NCBI RefSeq assembly: GCF_004353505.1 | Contig: NZ_SMNQ01000001.1 | Location: 124,001-188,000, forward strand | Direction: 5' to 3' | DNA length: 64,000 nt | Source of the DNA: Streptomyces sp. WAC05374 | GTDB taxonomy: Bacteria; Actinomycetota; Actinomycetes; Streptomycetales; Streptomycetaceae | In this document: piece by piece, positions 34,701-42,280 of the stretch | Position numbering within the stretch: the stretch's first letter is position 1 | Layout of the letters: the number at the start of each line of letters is the position of its first letter | The notes under the pieces: generated by a model | Database searches by the model: none | Seen by the model: the letters and a program-made list of their open reading frames with translations, nothing else | Told to the model about the DNA's origin: nothing | Program-made: the position numbers and the translations under genes

Positions 34701-35000
34701 TTACGAATGGCGCCGCCTTCGCCTGATCGACTCCGGGCCGAACCGGCGGAAGCGGCCGTGCTCCCTCGGTACGTTCGCCGACAGAGCGGCAACCGCGCTT
34801 CTCGAGCAGTGACCCGCCCAGCGCTCCTTCAGAGCGGCTCGCAAGAGGATGCCGGCGCCTGGAAGAAGGAGTTCGTGCGGTCCACGGCCGACGGACACGA
34901 CATCGTCGCCAGCCGGCACGACGCCATCACCGCCCCCTCCCCGGTCATCGACAGGCCACGAGCGCCGCATCAGCAGGAGCACCATCAGGCCGAGCACCAT
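34701..35000 (-). CDS. Possible small membrane-anchored protein
   Basis: This 99-residue ORF starts MVLGLMVLLLMRRSWPVDDR and continues VAALSANVPREHGRFRRFGP to a basic end. In-frame coding character continues upstream of the ATG (HVTGSAA), so the true start may lie further up or be lost. The N-terminal hydrophobic segment would anchor it. No family recognised; low confidence. Confidence 0.35.
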   Translation of the reverse strand: MVLGLMVLLLMRRSWPVDDRGGGGDGVVPAGDDVVSVGRGPHELLLPGAGILLRAALKERWAGHCSRSAVAALSANVPREHGRFRRFGPESIRRRRRHS

Positions 35001-35140
35001 CGCGGCGCTGCCGGTGACGTGGCGGCCTCGGGTTGGGGTCCGGCGGCGACCCCCGTTCGCGCCGGACCAACACCGAGGGGTGCTGAAGCCCGCCCGAGTT
35101 CAGGGGTCTCAGGCAGGCTCCGCGCGGGTGCGGGGCGAGG

Positions 35141-35734
35141 TCACGCTGCCGTGAGAAGGCGCGCCTCCGCGTGTGCCTCGGCCTTCACGAGGAGGGCGCC
35201 GAGCAGGCCCTGGAGCAGTTCACGGGTGGTTTCGTCCACCAACTGCCCGCTCGCGTCGAGGCGCTCGTGCGAGCGGAAGACGATGACCTCGGGCTTGACC
35301 ACCACGTCGGAGTCGGTGCAGACGAAGACTTGACGGAGTGCGAGCTGGGCCCGGGCCGAGCCGAAGTTGCTCGGCGCGGCGCCGGTGATGGCCACCGGCT
35401 TGCGGAGCAGGGGCACGCCCTCCGTTCGGGTCCAGTCCGTGCTCACCCAGTCGAGGGCGTTCTTGAGGACTCCGGGGATGGAGTAGTTGTACTCCGGTGT
35501 GGCGATCAGCAGCCCGTCGGCGGCGGTGATCCGGTCGCGCAGATCCTGGACAACAGCGGGGCGGACCGCCGGGGTGTCGAGGTCCTGGCGGTACGGCGGG
35601 ACCTCGCCGAGACCTTCGTAGATCTCCACCGTGACTCCGGCCGGGGCAAGGGCCCGGGCGGCGTGCAGGAGCGCAGTGTTGTGGGAGTCGGCGCGGAGGC
35701 TGCCGGAGATGGCAAGGATCTTGAGCTCGGTCAT
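35141..35734 (-). CDS. NAD(P)H-dependent FMN reductase
   Basis: This 197-residue flavodoxin-fold protein belongs to the NADPH-dependent FMN reductase family. KILAISGSLRADSHNTALLH forms the phosphate-binding loop. IYEGLGEVPPYRQDLD, then GLLIATPEYNYSIPGVLKNA (the TPEYN motif contacts the isoalloxazine), LDWVSTDW and PVAITGAAPSNFGSARAQLA complete the fold. It reduces FMN or quinones and azo compounds using NAD(P)H in the cytosol. GAGGAG precedes ATG 35734. It is divergent from a TetR gene with palindromic operators between the starts, so it is probably induced by an electrophile or drug. Confidence 0.92.
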   Translation of the reverse strand: MTELKILAISGSLRADSHNTALLHAARALAPAGVTVEIYEGLGEVPPYRQDLDTPAVRPAVVQDLRDRITAADGLLIATPEYNYSIPGVLKNALDWVSTDWTRTEGVPLLRKPVAITGAAPSNFGSARAQLALRQVFVCTDSDVVVKPEVIVFRSHERLDASGQLVDETTRELLQGLLGALLVKAEAHAEARLLTAA

Positions 35735-35802
35735 CAGGAGTCTCCTCGATAGGCATGGGTCGACGCCGGGCAGAGGGCCGCGCCGCCGGGTCAATGAACT
35801 GA

Positions 35803-35846
35803 ACTGTACGGGACAGTACAACTGAACTCAACTGTATGGTTCAGTT
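35803..35846. promoter_or_regulatory. Paired inverted repeats in the FMN reductase / TetR divergent promoter
   Basis: ACTGT-ACGGG-ACAGT (35803-35817) is followed by AACTGAAC-N11-GTTCAGTT (35820-35827 and 35839-35846). Both share an (A)ACTG core repeated across the region. Their position between divergent starts points to two operator sites for the TetR protein encoded to the right. Confidence 0.65.
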
Positions 35847-35856
35847 GACGGGTACG

Positions 35857-36486
35857 ATGAGTTCCGTGAGCAGCAAACGCATCCCCTCGGGAGAACGCGC
35901 GGCGCAGAAGCGGGCCGCGATCATCCGCGCAGCCCGCAAGGAGTTCCTCCACCAGGGCTTCGGCGCAGGCATGGACCACATCGCCGTCGAGGCCGGTGTC
36001 TCGAAGGTGACCGTCTACAACCACTTCAGCAGTAAGGAAGAACTGTTCACCGAGGTGGTGAGCGACGCGCTGGAGCAGGCGCTCGGCGAGACCATGCGGC
36101 TGATGACCGAGCGGCTGCAGGGCACCGACGGCATCCGGGAGATCCTCACCGAGATCGCCCGCGGCTGGGTCAAGGGCATCGCCCAGCCGGAGGTCCTGGG
36201 CCTGCGCGCGCTCATCGCGGCCGAGGCGCGCCGCTTCCCGGAACTCGGCCGCTCCTGGCGGGAGCAGGGCCCGAACCGCTTCGCCGAGCCGCTCGCGCAG
36301 GCCCTTCGTGCTCAGCCCGATCTGGTGATCCCCGACATGGAACTGGCGATCACCCAGTTCTACGCCCTGGTCCTCTACCCGCACATCGTGCACAGCGCCT
36401 ACGGCGACATGTTGGACGAGGAGTTCTCGGAGCGGCTGATCGCCGGGGGCGTCGACATGTTCCTGGGCCACTACGGGGCAGCCTGA
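35857..36486 (+). CDS. TetR/AcrR-family regulator
   Basis: This 209-residue repressor has an HTH at about residues 16-62 (AAIIRAARKEFLHQGFGAGM, HIAVEAGVSKVTVYNHFSSK). An AcrR-C-terminal-type ligand domain contains GIREILTEIARGWVKGIAQP, LGLRALIAAEARRFPELGRS and MELAITQFYALVLYPHIVHS. ATG 35857 is chosen because starting at 35836 would put the operator half-site inside the gene. Divergent orientation with the FMN reductase and the two palindromes make it the likely local repressor. Confidence 0.92.
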   Translation: MSSVSSKRIPSGERAAQKRAAIIRAARKEFLHQGFGAGMDHIAVEAGVSKVTVYNHFSSKEELFTEVVSDALEQALGETMRLMTERLQGTDGIREILTEIARGWVKGIAQPEVLGLRALIAAEARRFPELGRSWREQGPNRFAEPLAQALRAQPDLVIPDMELAITQFYALVLYPHIVHSAYGDMLDEEFSERLIAGGVDMFLGHYGAA

Positions 36487-37193
36487 CCGTCGTCCCCACC
36501 ACCGTCTGTTGCGCCTCCCCCGAGCCCGTGGCCTGGCCTTCCATGGGTTCGCCTCAAGGGGCTCGCCTCACTCGGTGCGACGTGGCGCGGAGAACGGGCT
36601 TGGTGCTCCTGGCTGCTGGTCGAGCAGCAGACGGCCCAATCCCGCAACGCGTGCAGCCATGGCCTGGGATCGGTGCAACAGGCGACTGCGGACCAGCACA
36701 CTGACGGGCGGAGACCCACACAAGCGGTGTGTGGACTGCCCGGAGGTCGCGTTCTCTGCGGTGTCCCTACAGCCTAGGCGGTCCTGGCCGGCCGGGGCCC
36801 CGGGTCGACTGGCGGGCGGAGCTGGTCGCCGCGGCGGTTTTCGGGGACGCAGAACGGGTCGGTGCGCCTGTGACGGACAAGGTGCTTCTCGCTGGCCGAC
36901 GTCGACGCCGGCGACGCCGCCCCGGAGTTTGGGGGCCGACGACTTCCGGCGAGGTGGGCGGCGGTCCGGCCCGCCGGAGGCAGTTCCCCGCTGGAGTGCC
37001 TCGAACGCCATCCGGCTCCCCACCCCCGGAGCAGGACGGGTGGCGGGAATGGGCCGCGGGAGTTGACCACCAACTGTCTGGTCGCGTGATGACGGTGTCT
37101 GGTGAGGTGGGTGGGTTGGTGTCGTGACGCTGCGTTCGCTGACGTTGGGCAACAAGGGCGCCGTGCCCGGGTACCGCATGGAAGGAGACTTCG
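36487..37193. other. Gene remnant region before the orphan atpB
   Basis: Coding-like plus-strand pieces at about 36808-36890 (VDWRAELVAAAVFGDAERVG, then APVTDKVLLA) continue one frame over as ADVDAGDAAPEFGGRR. This suggests a lost gene whose identity I cannot recover. AAGGAG at 37182-37187 is the ribosome site of atpB. Confidence 0.4.
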
Positions 37194-38006
37194 GTGGGTG
37201 CTGACCAGACGCTCGCCTTCGACGCGAGTTGCCACCTGTTTGTCCCCGGCTGTGGCTTCAGGACGCCGGGGCTGCACACATTCGTTTACGAACCCATGCT
37301 TACCGTGGGCGGGTTCGAGTTCACCAAGCCCATGCTGCTGGCGCTGCTCAGCTCGGTCGTGGTCGTCGGTTTCTTCTGGGCCGCCTTCGCCAAGCCCAAA
37401 GTGGTACCGGGTAAACTCCAGATGATCGGTGAGGCCGGGTACGACTTCGTCCGCCGCGGCATCGTCCACGAGATCATCGGCAAGAAGGACGGCGAGAAGT
37501 ACGTGCCGTTCATGGTCTCGCTGTTCTTCTTCGTGTGGCTGATGAACCTCTGGTCCATCATCCCACTCGCCCAGTTCCCAGTCACCTCGCTGATCGCCTA
37601 CCCTGCCGGTCTGGCGCTGGTCGTCTACGTCCTGTGGGTCGGCCTGACCTTCCAGCGGCACGGTTTCGTGGGTGGATGGAAGAACATCACCGGCTACGAC
37701 AGGACGCTCGGCTGGGTCCTTCCGCTCGTGGTCGTCATCGAGTTCTTCTCCAACCTACTGATCCGCCCCTTTACGCACGCGGTCCGACTCTTCGCGAACA
37801 TGTTCGCCGGGCATCTGCTGATCGTGATGTTCACGGTGGCTAGCTGGTACCTGATGAACGGGGTCGGTTTCGCCTACGCCGGCGCCTCATTCGCGATGGT
37901 CATCGCGATGACCGCCTTCGAATTGTTCATCCAGGCCATTCAGGCGTACGTCTTCGTGCTGCTTGCCTCCAGCTACGTTCAGGGCGCGCTCGCCGAGTCC
38001 CACTGA
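37194..38006 (+). CDS. atpB: F0F1 ATP synthase subunit a (orphan paralogue)
   Basis: This complete 270-residue ATP synthase a-subunit forms the proton half-channels that drive the c-ring in the membrane. It matches actinobacterial AtpB throughout: MLLALLSSVVVVGFFWAAFA, KPKVVPGKLQMIGEAGYDFV, SLFFFVWLMNLWSIIPLAQF, the essential Arg helix RPFTHAVRLFANMFAGHLLI and the last helices with AFELFIQAIQAYVFVLLASS. All key residues look intact. It is isolated: none of atpI, E, F, H, A, G, D or C is present, whereas the normal gene lies inside that operon. GTG 37194 has AAGGAG six bases upstream, so it is expressible. Its purpose is unclear; a stress-specific a-subunit or a captured duplicate are options. 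Confidence 0.92.
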   Translation: MGADQTLAFDASCHLFVPGCGFRTPGLHTFVYEPMLTVGGFEFTKPMLLALLSSVVVVGFFWAAFAKPKVVPGKLQMIGEAGYDFVRRGIVHEIIGKKDGEKYVPFMVSLFFFVWLMNLWSIIPLAQFPVTSLIAYPAGLALVVYVLWVGLTFQRHGFVGGWKNITGYDRTLGWVLPLVVVIEFFSNLLIRPFTHAVRLFANMFAGHLLIVMFTVASWYLMNGVGFAYAGASFAMVIAMTAFELFIQAIQAYVFVLLASSYVQGALAESH

Positions 38007-38048
38007 GCTCACGACAACGGCTTCCGCTGCCGAAGGCGAATTGGGTGT

Positions 38049-38357
38049 TCAGCGGAGCGTTGCGGAGCAACGATTTTCGGTCGCCTGTGCAGCCCCTGGC
38101 CATACCGGGTGACGCGTCGCCGCGGGCCGCAGCATCGCATCGATCAGGCGGCGCGACCTCATCCACCTTCCGCCGACGGCCATGCCCCGGCGCAGCCCGA
38201 CGAGGTGGGCAACCGGGCCTTCGGAGGACAGGTACTTCCGGACCGTTCGGCGGTTGAGTCCGGTCTCCTTCGCGATCTCCGACAGGCTCATCGCCCCGGA
38301 CTCGAACAGCCCGGGGAAACGTCGACGCTCCATCCAACGTTGCGGGTCCAGGACCAA
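38049..38357 (-). pseudogene. IS21-family IstA transposase remnant
   Basis: From ATG 38357 the minus strand reads MVLDPQRWMERRRFPGLFES, then GAMSLSEIAKETGLNRRTVR and KYLSSEGPVA, the N-terminal HTH of actinobacterial IstA. Beyond that the frame is lost (a later piece IDAMLR is recognisable), and nothing of the DDE core remains. It is a dead fragment next to the orphan atpB. Confidence 0.75.
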
Positions 38358-38480
38358 AGTCAGCCGCGTTCACGTCTGCGCCTGCACCACAACGTGGAAC
38401 ACGGCCGCGATCGCTGACACTGGCGAGACCTGGCCGGAATTATGTCCAGCCCCCGTCTGCGGGTTGGGCGCCTCCCCCGG

Positions 38481-39161
38481 TCAGGAGGGCAGGCCGGTCA
38501 GGGAGAGGAATTCGGCGCGTGAGCGGGCGTCGTGGCGGAGTGTGCCGAGGAGGGTGGAGGTGAGGGTGCTGGAGCCGGTGGCCTGGACGCCGCGGAGGGT
38601 CATGCAGGTGTGCTCGGCTTCGATGACGACGCCGACGCCCTTGGGTTCGAGGTGGGTGTTGAGCCAGTCGGCGACCTGCTTGGTCAGGCGTTCCTGGACC
38701 TGGGGCCGGTAGGCGAAGTGTTCGACGACGCGGGCCAGTTTGGACAGGCCGAGGATGCGGTGGCCGGGCAGGTAGCCGACGTGGGCGGTGCCGACGACGG
38801 GCAGCATGTGGTGCTCGCAGACCGATCGGAGCGGGATGCCGCGGGCCAGCACCAGTTCGTCGTAGCCCTCGTCGTTGGGGAAGGTCGTCAGGTCGAAGGG
38901 GCGGGGGCTGAACAGCTCGGCGTAGGCGCGGGCCATGCGGCCGGGGGTGTCGCTCAGGCTCTCGGTGCCGGTGTCGATGCCGAGCGCTTTGAGGAAGTGG
39001 GCGGCGGCGCGTTCGGCCTCGGCCAGGTCGACGCCGCCGGTGTCGTGGACGACGCGCAGCGGGGTGAGGGACGGCCGCATGTTCTGCGGGGCGGGCAGGG
39101 CCGCGAGGCCGGCGGAGAGGCCGGCCGCGTCCGCGGCCGTGGCCGGTGTGGCGATGTCCAT
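38481..39161 (-). CDS. folE: GTP cyclohydrolase I
   Basis: This 226-residue enzyme converts GTP to 7,8-dihydroneopterin triphosphate, the entry into folate and pterin synthesis. After an Ala-rich 35-residue N-terminus come AERAAAHFLKALGIDTGTES, PGRMARAYAELFSPRPFD, the Zn-binding RSVCEHHMLPVVGTAHVGYL, RILGLSKLARVVEHFAYRPQ, QERLTKQVADWL and EAEHTCMTLRGVQATGS with the third Zn ligand. Catalytic His and all Zn ligands are present. It is not with other folate genes, so it may be a second copy. It lies 37 bp downstream of the Fe-S-type regulator on the same strand and may be cotranscribed with it. Confidence 0.93.
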   Translation of the reverse strand: MDIATPATAADAAGLSAGLAALPAPQNMRPSLTPLRVVHDTGGVDLAEAERAAAHFLKALGIDTGTESLSDTPGRMARAYAELFSPRPFDLTTFPNDEGYDELVLARGIPLRSVCEHHMLPVVGTAHVGYLPGHRILGLSKLARVVEHFAYRPQVQERLTKQVADWLNTHLEPKGVGVVIEAEHTCMTLRGVQATGSSTLTSTLLGTLRHDARSRAEFLSLTGLPS

Positions 39162-39198
39162 GACGGTCTCCTCGTGGGTGGGGACGTTCCTGCGGTTC

Positions 39199-39891
39199 TC
39201 AGCGGGTGCCCGCGGGTGGCGGGGAAGCCGGCCGGAGGCGGACGCAGCAGTGGCCGGGGCTGGGCTCCAGGCACGCCTGGAAGCAGCGCTCGTCGAGCCC
39301 TTCCAGCACGCCTTGGAGCAGGTGGAGATTCATGCCGCACACGGTCTGGGTGTGGTCGCGTGCGAGGGCGTGGAAGGGGCAGTTGCCCAGGACGATGGCG
39401 TCCCCGTCGTAGCGGGGTTCGAACCCGTTGCCCTCCAGCAGGGCGAAGACGTCCGTCCCCTTCTGGGCGGCGAGCTGTGCGCCCAGCTCGTGGGCCTTGC
39501 GGTGCAGGACCGCCCGCACCGGTTCACCGGTGGCCTCGGATTCCTCCAGGGCCTGCGCGAGAAGCCGTCCGGCCAGTTCGTAGTGCCGCTCGGGCAGGCT
39601 GACGGCCACCTCGGTGCGGGAGCGCTTGTACAGCTTGGCGGGCCGGCCCGCTCCGGGACCCGTGCGGCCGCTGCGGCGCTCGTAGACGACATCGAGCAGT
39701 GATTCGTCCGCCAAGCGGTCCAGGTGGAAGGCCGCGGTCTTCCGGGCCAGGCCGAGGGTCTCGGCGGCCTCATCGCGACTGACCGGCCCCGGCTGGCGCA
39801 CGACGTGGTCGTACAGCCTCCTGCGCGTCGGTTCGTCCAGGGCGGCGACGGCGGAGACGTCCGGGCGGGGTGCTTCCTTCCGGTGGTTCAT
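39199..39891 (-). CDS. HTH regulator with C-terminal Cys cluster (SufR-like)
   Basis: This 230-residue ArsR-type winged-HTH regulator has DEPTRRRLYDHVVRQPGPVS, RDEAAETLGLARKTAAFHLD and the wing around GAGRPAKLYKRS. The C-terminal domain ends with four or five Cys: NCPFHALARDHTQTVC, DERCFQAC and GHCC. This resembles the iron-sulfur-binding region of SufR-like repressors that sense redox or iron. It is divergent from the DoxX gene, with a perfect TAGAAG/CTTCTA inverted repeat between them, and is followed by folE. ATG 39891 is used; 39915 is also possible. Fe-S binding is inferred. Confidence 0.85.
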   Translation of the reverse strand: MNHRKEAPRPDVSAVAALDEPTRRRLYDHVVRQPGPVSRDEAAETLGLARKTAAFHLDRLADESLLDVVYERRSGRTGPGAGRPAKLYKRSRTEVAVSLPERHYELAGRLLAQALEESEATGEPVRAVLHRKAHELGAQLAAQKGTDVFALLEGNGFEPRYDGDAIVLGNCPFHALARDHTQTVCGMNLHLLQGVLEGLDERCFQACLEPSPGHCCVRLRPASPPPAGTR

Positions 39892-39918
39892 GACCCCAGT
39901 AAAACCCAAATCCATTGA

Positions 39919-39945
39919 CTTTAGAAGATGCGCGCGCTTCTATAG
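39919..39945. promoter_or_regulatory. Inverted repeat between the regulator and doxX
   Basis: TAGAAG (39922-39927) and CTTCTA (39937-39942) are separated by 9 bp and extend to 9-bp arms with one mismatch. The centre ATGCGCGCG is partly symmetric. The position in the divergent promoter suggests the binding site of the Cys-cluster regulator. Confidence 0.6.
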
Positions 39946-39977
39946 CCAGTGAGAGTTGTCGATAGAAGGAGGGTGTC

Positions 39978-40416
39978 ATGTCGTCCGCAACCACCACCAG
40001 TACGTCCGCCACCTCCCGGCGGGCCGCGCTCGCCGACCCCGGCCACCAGGCATTCGTCATCCTGCGCACGGGGTTCACCGTGGCGCCGATCCTGTTCGGG
40101 CTGGACAAGTTCACCAACCTCCTCGTGGACTGGCCCACCTACCTCGCGCCGTGGATCGACAACATCGCTCCGGGAAGCGCGCAGGCAGCCATGTACGCCG
40201 TCGGCGTCATCGAGATCGTCGCGGGCATCGCCGTCGCCCTCGCCCCCCCGCTTCGGGGGCTGGCTGGTCGCCGGATGGCTCGCCGGCATCATCGTCAACC
40301 TGCTGACCATCCCCGGGCACTACGACGTCGCCCTGCGTGACTTCGGGCTCCTGCTCGGCGCGGTCGCACTCGCCAGGCTCGCCCGGCGCTATCACGGCAA
40401 GCGGCCGTCCCACTGA
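39978..40416 (+). CDS. DoxX-family membrane protein (1-nt frameshift in a C7 run)
   Basis: ATG 39978 has AAGGAGGG upstream. The product has four TM helices: FVILRTGFTVAPILFGLDKF, MYAVGVIEIVAGIAVALAP, then after a shift FGGWLVAGWLAGIIVNLLTI and LRDFGLLLGAVALARLARRY. The frame changes at the C7 run 40243-40249. Removing one C joins ALAP to RFGGWLVAGW, giving a normal DoxX protein of about 145 residues. The homopolymer makes a sequencing error or slippage mutation equally likely. DoxX proteins are small membrane proteins linked to redox stress. The divergent Cys-cluster regulator probably controls it. Confidence 0.75.
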
Positions 40417-40510
40417 CGGGCGGGCAGCGGCCGCAGAAGCCGACAAGGCGGGCGGACCCCTCCATCGGCCCACCCGCCTGCCGGGCGGCCGCAGGCCGTC
40501 TACTGACGTC

Positions 40511-40806
40511 TGGCGTACGAGGCCGGTGAGGGGGTGGACGGGCGTGTCGCTCGAGCCGGAGCCGCGCGTCGCCCATGACAAGGCGGCCACCGTCGCCGAG
40601 GTCCGCGCCCTGTGGTGGCTGGTGGACCGGCCTCACCTGTTGGTGCGGAAATCCGCCGACTCGGTGATCTGGAAGCCGTCGGAGCGTCCTACTGCGACGT
40701 GGTGCGCGTGCTGGAGGACGAGGGCACAGCCCCGTTCACGGCCTCCGGCACGGAGCTGTTCCGGCAACGGGATGTCGAACCGAACACCAGACGGGCGACG
40801 GCTTGA
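40511..40806 (+). pseudogene. Transaldolase remnant (internally deleted)
   Basis: Two pieces of a transaldolase are juxtaposed. YEAGEGVDGRV and, one frame over, SLEPEPRVAHDKAATVAEVR, ALWWLVDRPHLLV correspond to the conserved VS-I/L-E-x-x-PR-x-AH and WLVDRPN-x-L-(I/V)-K region in the first half. Directly after, GDLEAVGASYCDVVRVLEDE, GTAPFTASGTELFRQRD is the family's C-terminal helix pair. The central 200 or so residues with the catalytic Lys are gone. No activity is possible. Identification is from memory of the family sequence. Confidence 0.65.
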
Positions 40807-40907
40807 CGCAGCCCGCCGCCGAACTGCCGATTTCCGCGGAGCGGCCTTCCACGACCGGGGGATCCGCGGACCACAGGAGAAACCGCACACGAGGCAGAGG
40901 AGAGGAC

Positions 40908-42140
40908 ATGACCGCGAACCCGGCCTTCGTGATCGTCGGAGCCGGACTGGCTGGAGCGAAGGCAGCCCAGACCCTTCGGGAAGAGGGCTTCCACGGGCCC
41001 CTCGTGCTGGTCGGGGAGGAGAGCGAACGCCCCTACGAACGGCCACCGCTGTCCAAGGGCTACCTACAGGGCAAGGACGAGCGAGAGACGGTCTACGTCC
41101 ACCCCTCCCACTGGTACACCGACCACGACGTCGACCTGCGCCTGGGCACCGACGTCACCGCGATCGACCCGGCCGGACACGAGGTGACGCTCGCGGACGG
41201 CAGCCGACTCGGCTACGCGAAGCTGCTGCTCACCACCGGCTCCTCGCCGCGCCGCCTGCCGGTTCCCGGCACCGACCTCGACGGCGTCCACTACCTGCGC
41301 CGGCTCTCGGACAGCGACCGCATCAAGCGGCTCCTCACCTCCGCCTCCCGCATCGCCGTGATCGGCGCCGGCTGGATCGGTCTGGAGACCGCGGCCGCCG
41401 CCCGCACGGCCGGCGTCGAGGTCACCGTACTGGAGAGCGCGGAACTGCCCTTGCTGCGCGTGCTGGGCCGCGAGGTGTCCCAGATCTTCGCCGACCTGCA
41501 CACCGATCACGGGGTCGATCTCCGCTGCGGTGTGAAGATCGCCGAGATCACCGGAACCGGCGGGCGCGCGAACGGGGTACGGCTGGCGGACGGAAGCCGC
41601 ATCGGCGCCGACGCGGTCGTCGTCGGCGTCGGCATCACCCCCAACACCCGGCTCGCCACAGCCGCCGGCCTCGACGTCGACGACGGCATCCGCGTCGACG
41701 CACACCTGCGCACCTCCCACCCGGACATCTACGCCTCCGGAGACGTCGCAAGCGCCTTCCACCCGCTGCTCGGCACGCACATCCGCGTCGAGCACTGGGC
41801 CAACGCCGTCAACCAGTCCCAAGCCGCGGCCAAGGCCATGCTGGGACAGGACGCCCCGTACGAACGCCTGCCGTACTTCTTCACCGACCAATACGACCTG
41901 GGCATGGAGTACACCGGCCACGTCGGACCCGGCGGCTACGACCGGGTCGTCTTCCGAGGCCGGACCGGCAGCCGCGAGTTCATCGCCTTCTGGCTCGCCG
42001 AGGGCCGGGTACTGGCCGGCATGAACGTCAACGTCTGGGACGTCACCCAGGCGATTCAGCGGCTCGTCCGCACCGGGGCCCAGGTCGACGAGCAGAGGCT
42101 CAGCGACCCGCCTGTGTCCCTGGACGCGGTCGCCGGGTAA
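40908..42140 (+). CDS. FAD-dependent ferredoxin/rubredoxin reductase
   Basis: This 410-residue oxidoreductase is of the ferredoxin-reductase (ArR) type that passes electrons from NAD(P)H to a ferredoxin. The FAD motif FVIVGAGLAGAKAAQTLREE is at the N-terminus, then YERPPLSKGYLQGKD, typical of this group. The NAD motif RIAVIGAGWIGLETAAAART lies near residue 145, and the second FAD contact DIYASGDVASAFHPLLGTHI around 270. VEHWANAVNQSQAAAKAMLG follows. A reductase C-terminal domain (YDLGMEYTGHVGPGGYDRVV) completes it. ATG 40908 follows GAGGAGAGG. No partner ferredoxin or P450 is adjacent. A GH15 gene follows at 140 bp. Confidence 0.92.
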   Translation: MTANPAFVIVGAGLAGAKAAQTLREEGFHGPLVLVGEESERPYERPPLSKGYLQGKDERETVYVHPSHWYTDHDVDLRLGTDVTAIDPAGHEVTLADGSRLGYAKLLLTTGSSPRRLPVPGTDLDGVHYLRRLSDSDRIKRLLTSASRIAVIGAGWIGLETAAAARTAGVEVTVLESAELPLLRVLGREVSQIFADLHTDHGVDLRCGVKIAEITGTGGRANGVRLADGSRIGADAVVVGVGITPNTRLATAAGLDVDDGIRVDAHLRTSHPDIYASGDVASAFHPLLGTHIRVEHWANAVNQSQAAAKAMLGQDAPYERLPYFFTDQYDLGMEYTGHVGPGGYDRVVFRGRTGSREFIAFWLAEGRVLAGMNVNVWDVTQAIQRLVRTGAQVDEQRLSDPPVSLDAVAG

Positions 42141-42280
42141 CGGGCTGTTGCCGTTGCTCGGTGCTCGGCGCGCAGGCCCGTTCAGGGCGGATGAGTACGA
42201 CTGCCGGTGTGACGGGGCTCCGGCCCCGCGCCATGGGTGCGGACCGGGCAGGCGGGCAGCCCGCAGGGGATGGTGGTGTC

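Noticed and set aside
32890..34812. Long plus-strand open frame of 640 codons
   Set aside because: The translation is Arg/Pro/His-rich without domains, and it runs antisense to two genes with clear families or membrane helices. It is a high-GC shadow.
40337..42280. Upstream part of a 1267-codon frame continuing into the GH15 gene
   Set aside because: It overlaps the transaldolase ghost and the reductase in the wrong frame; only the part after ATG 42281 has GH15 sequence. Not a fusion protein.
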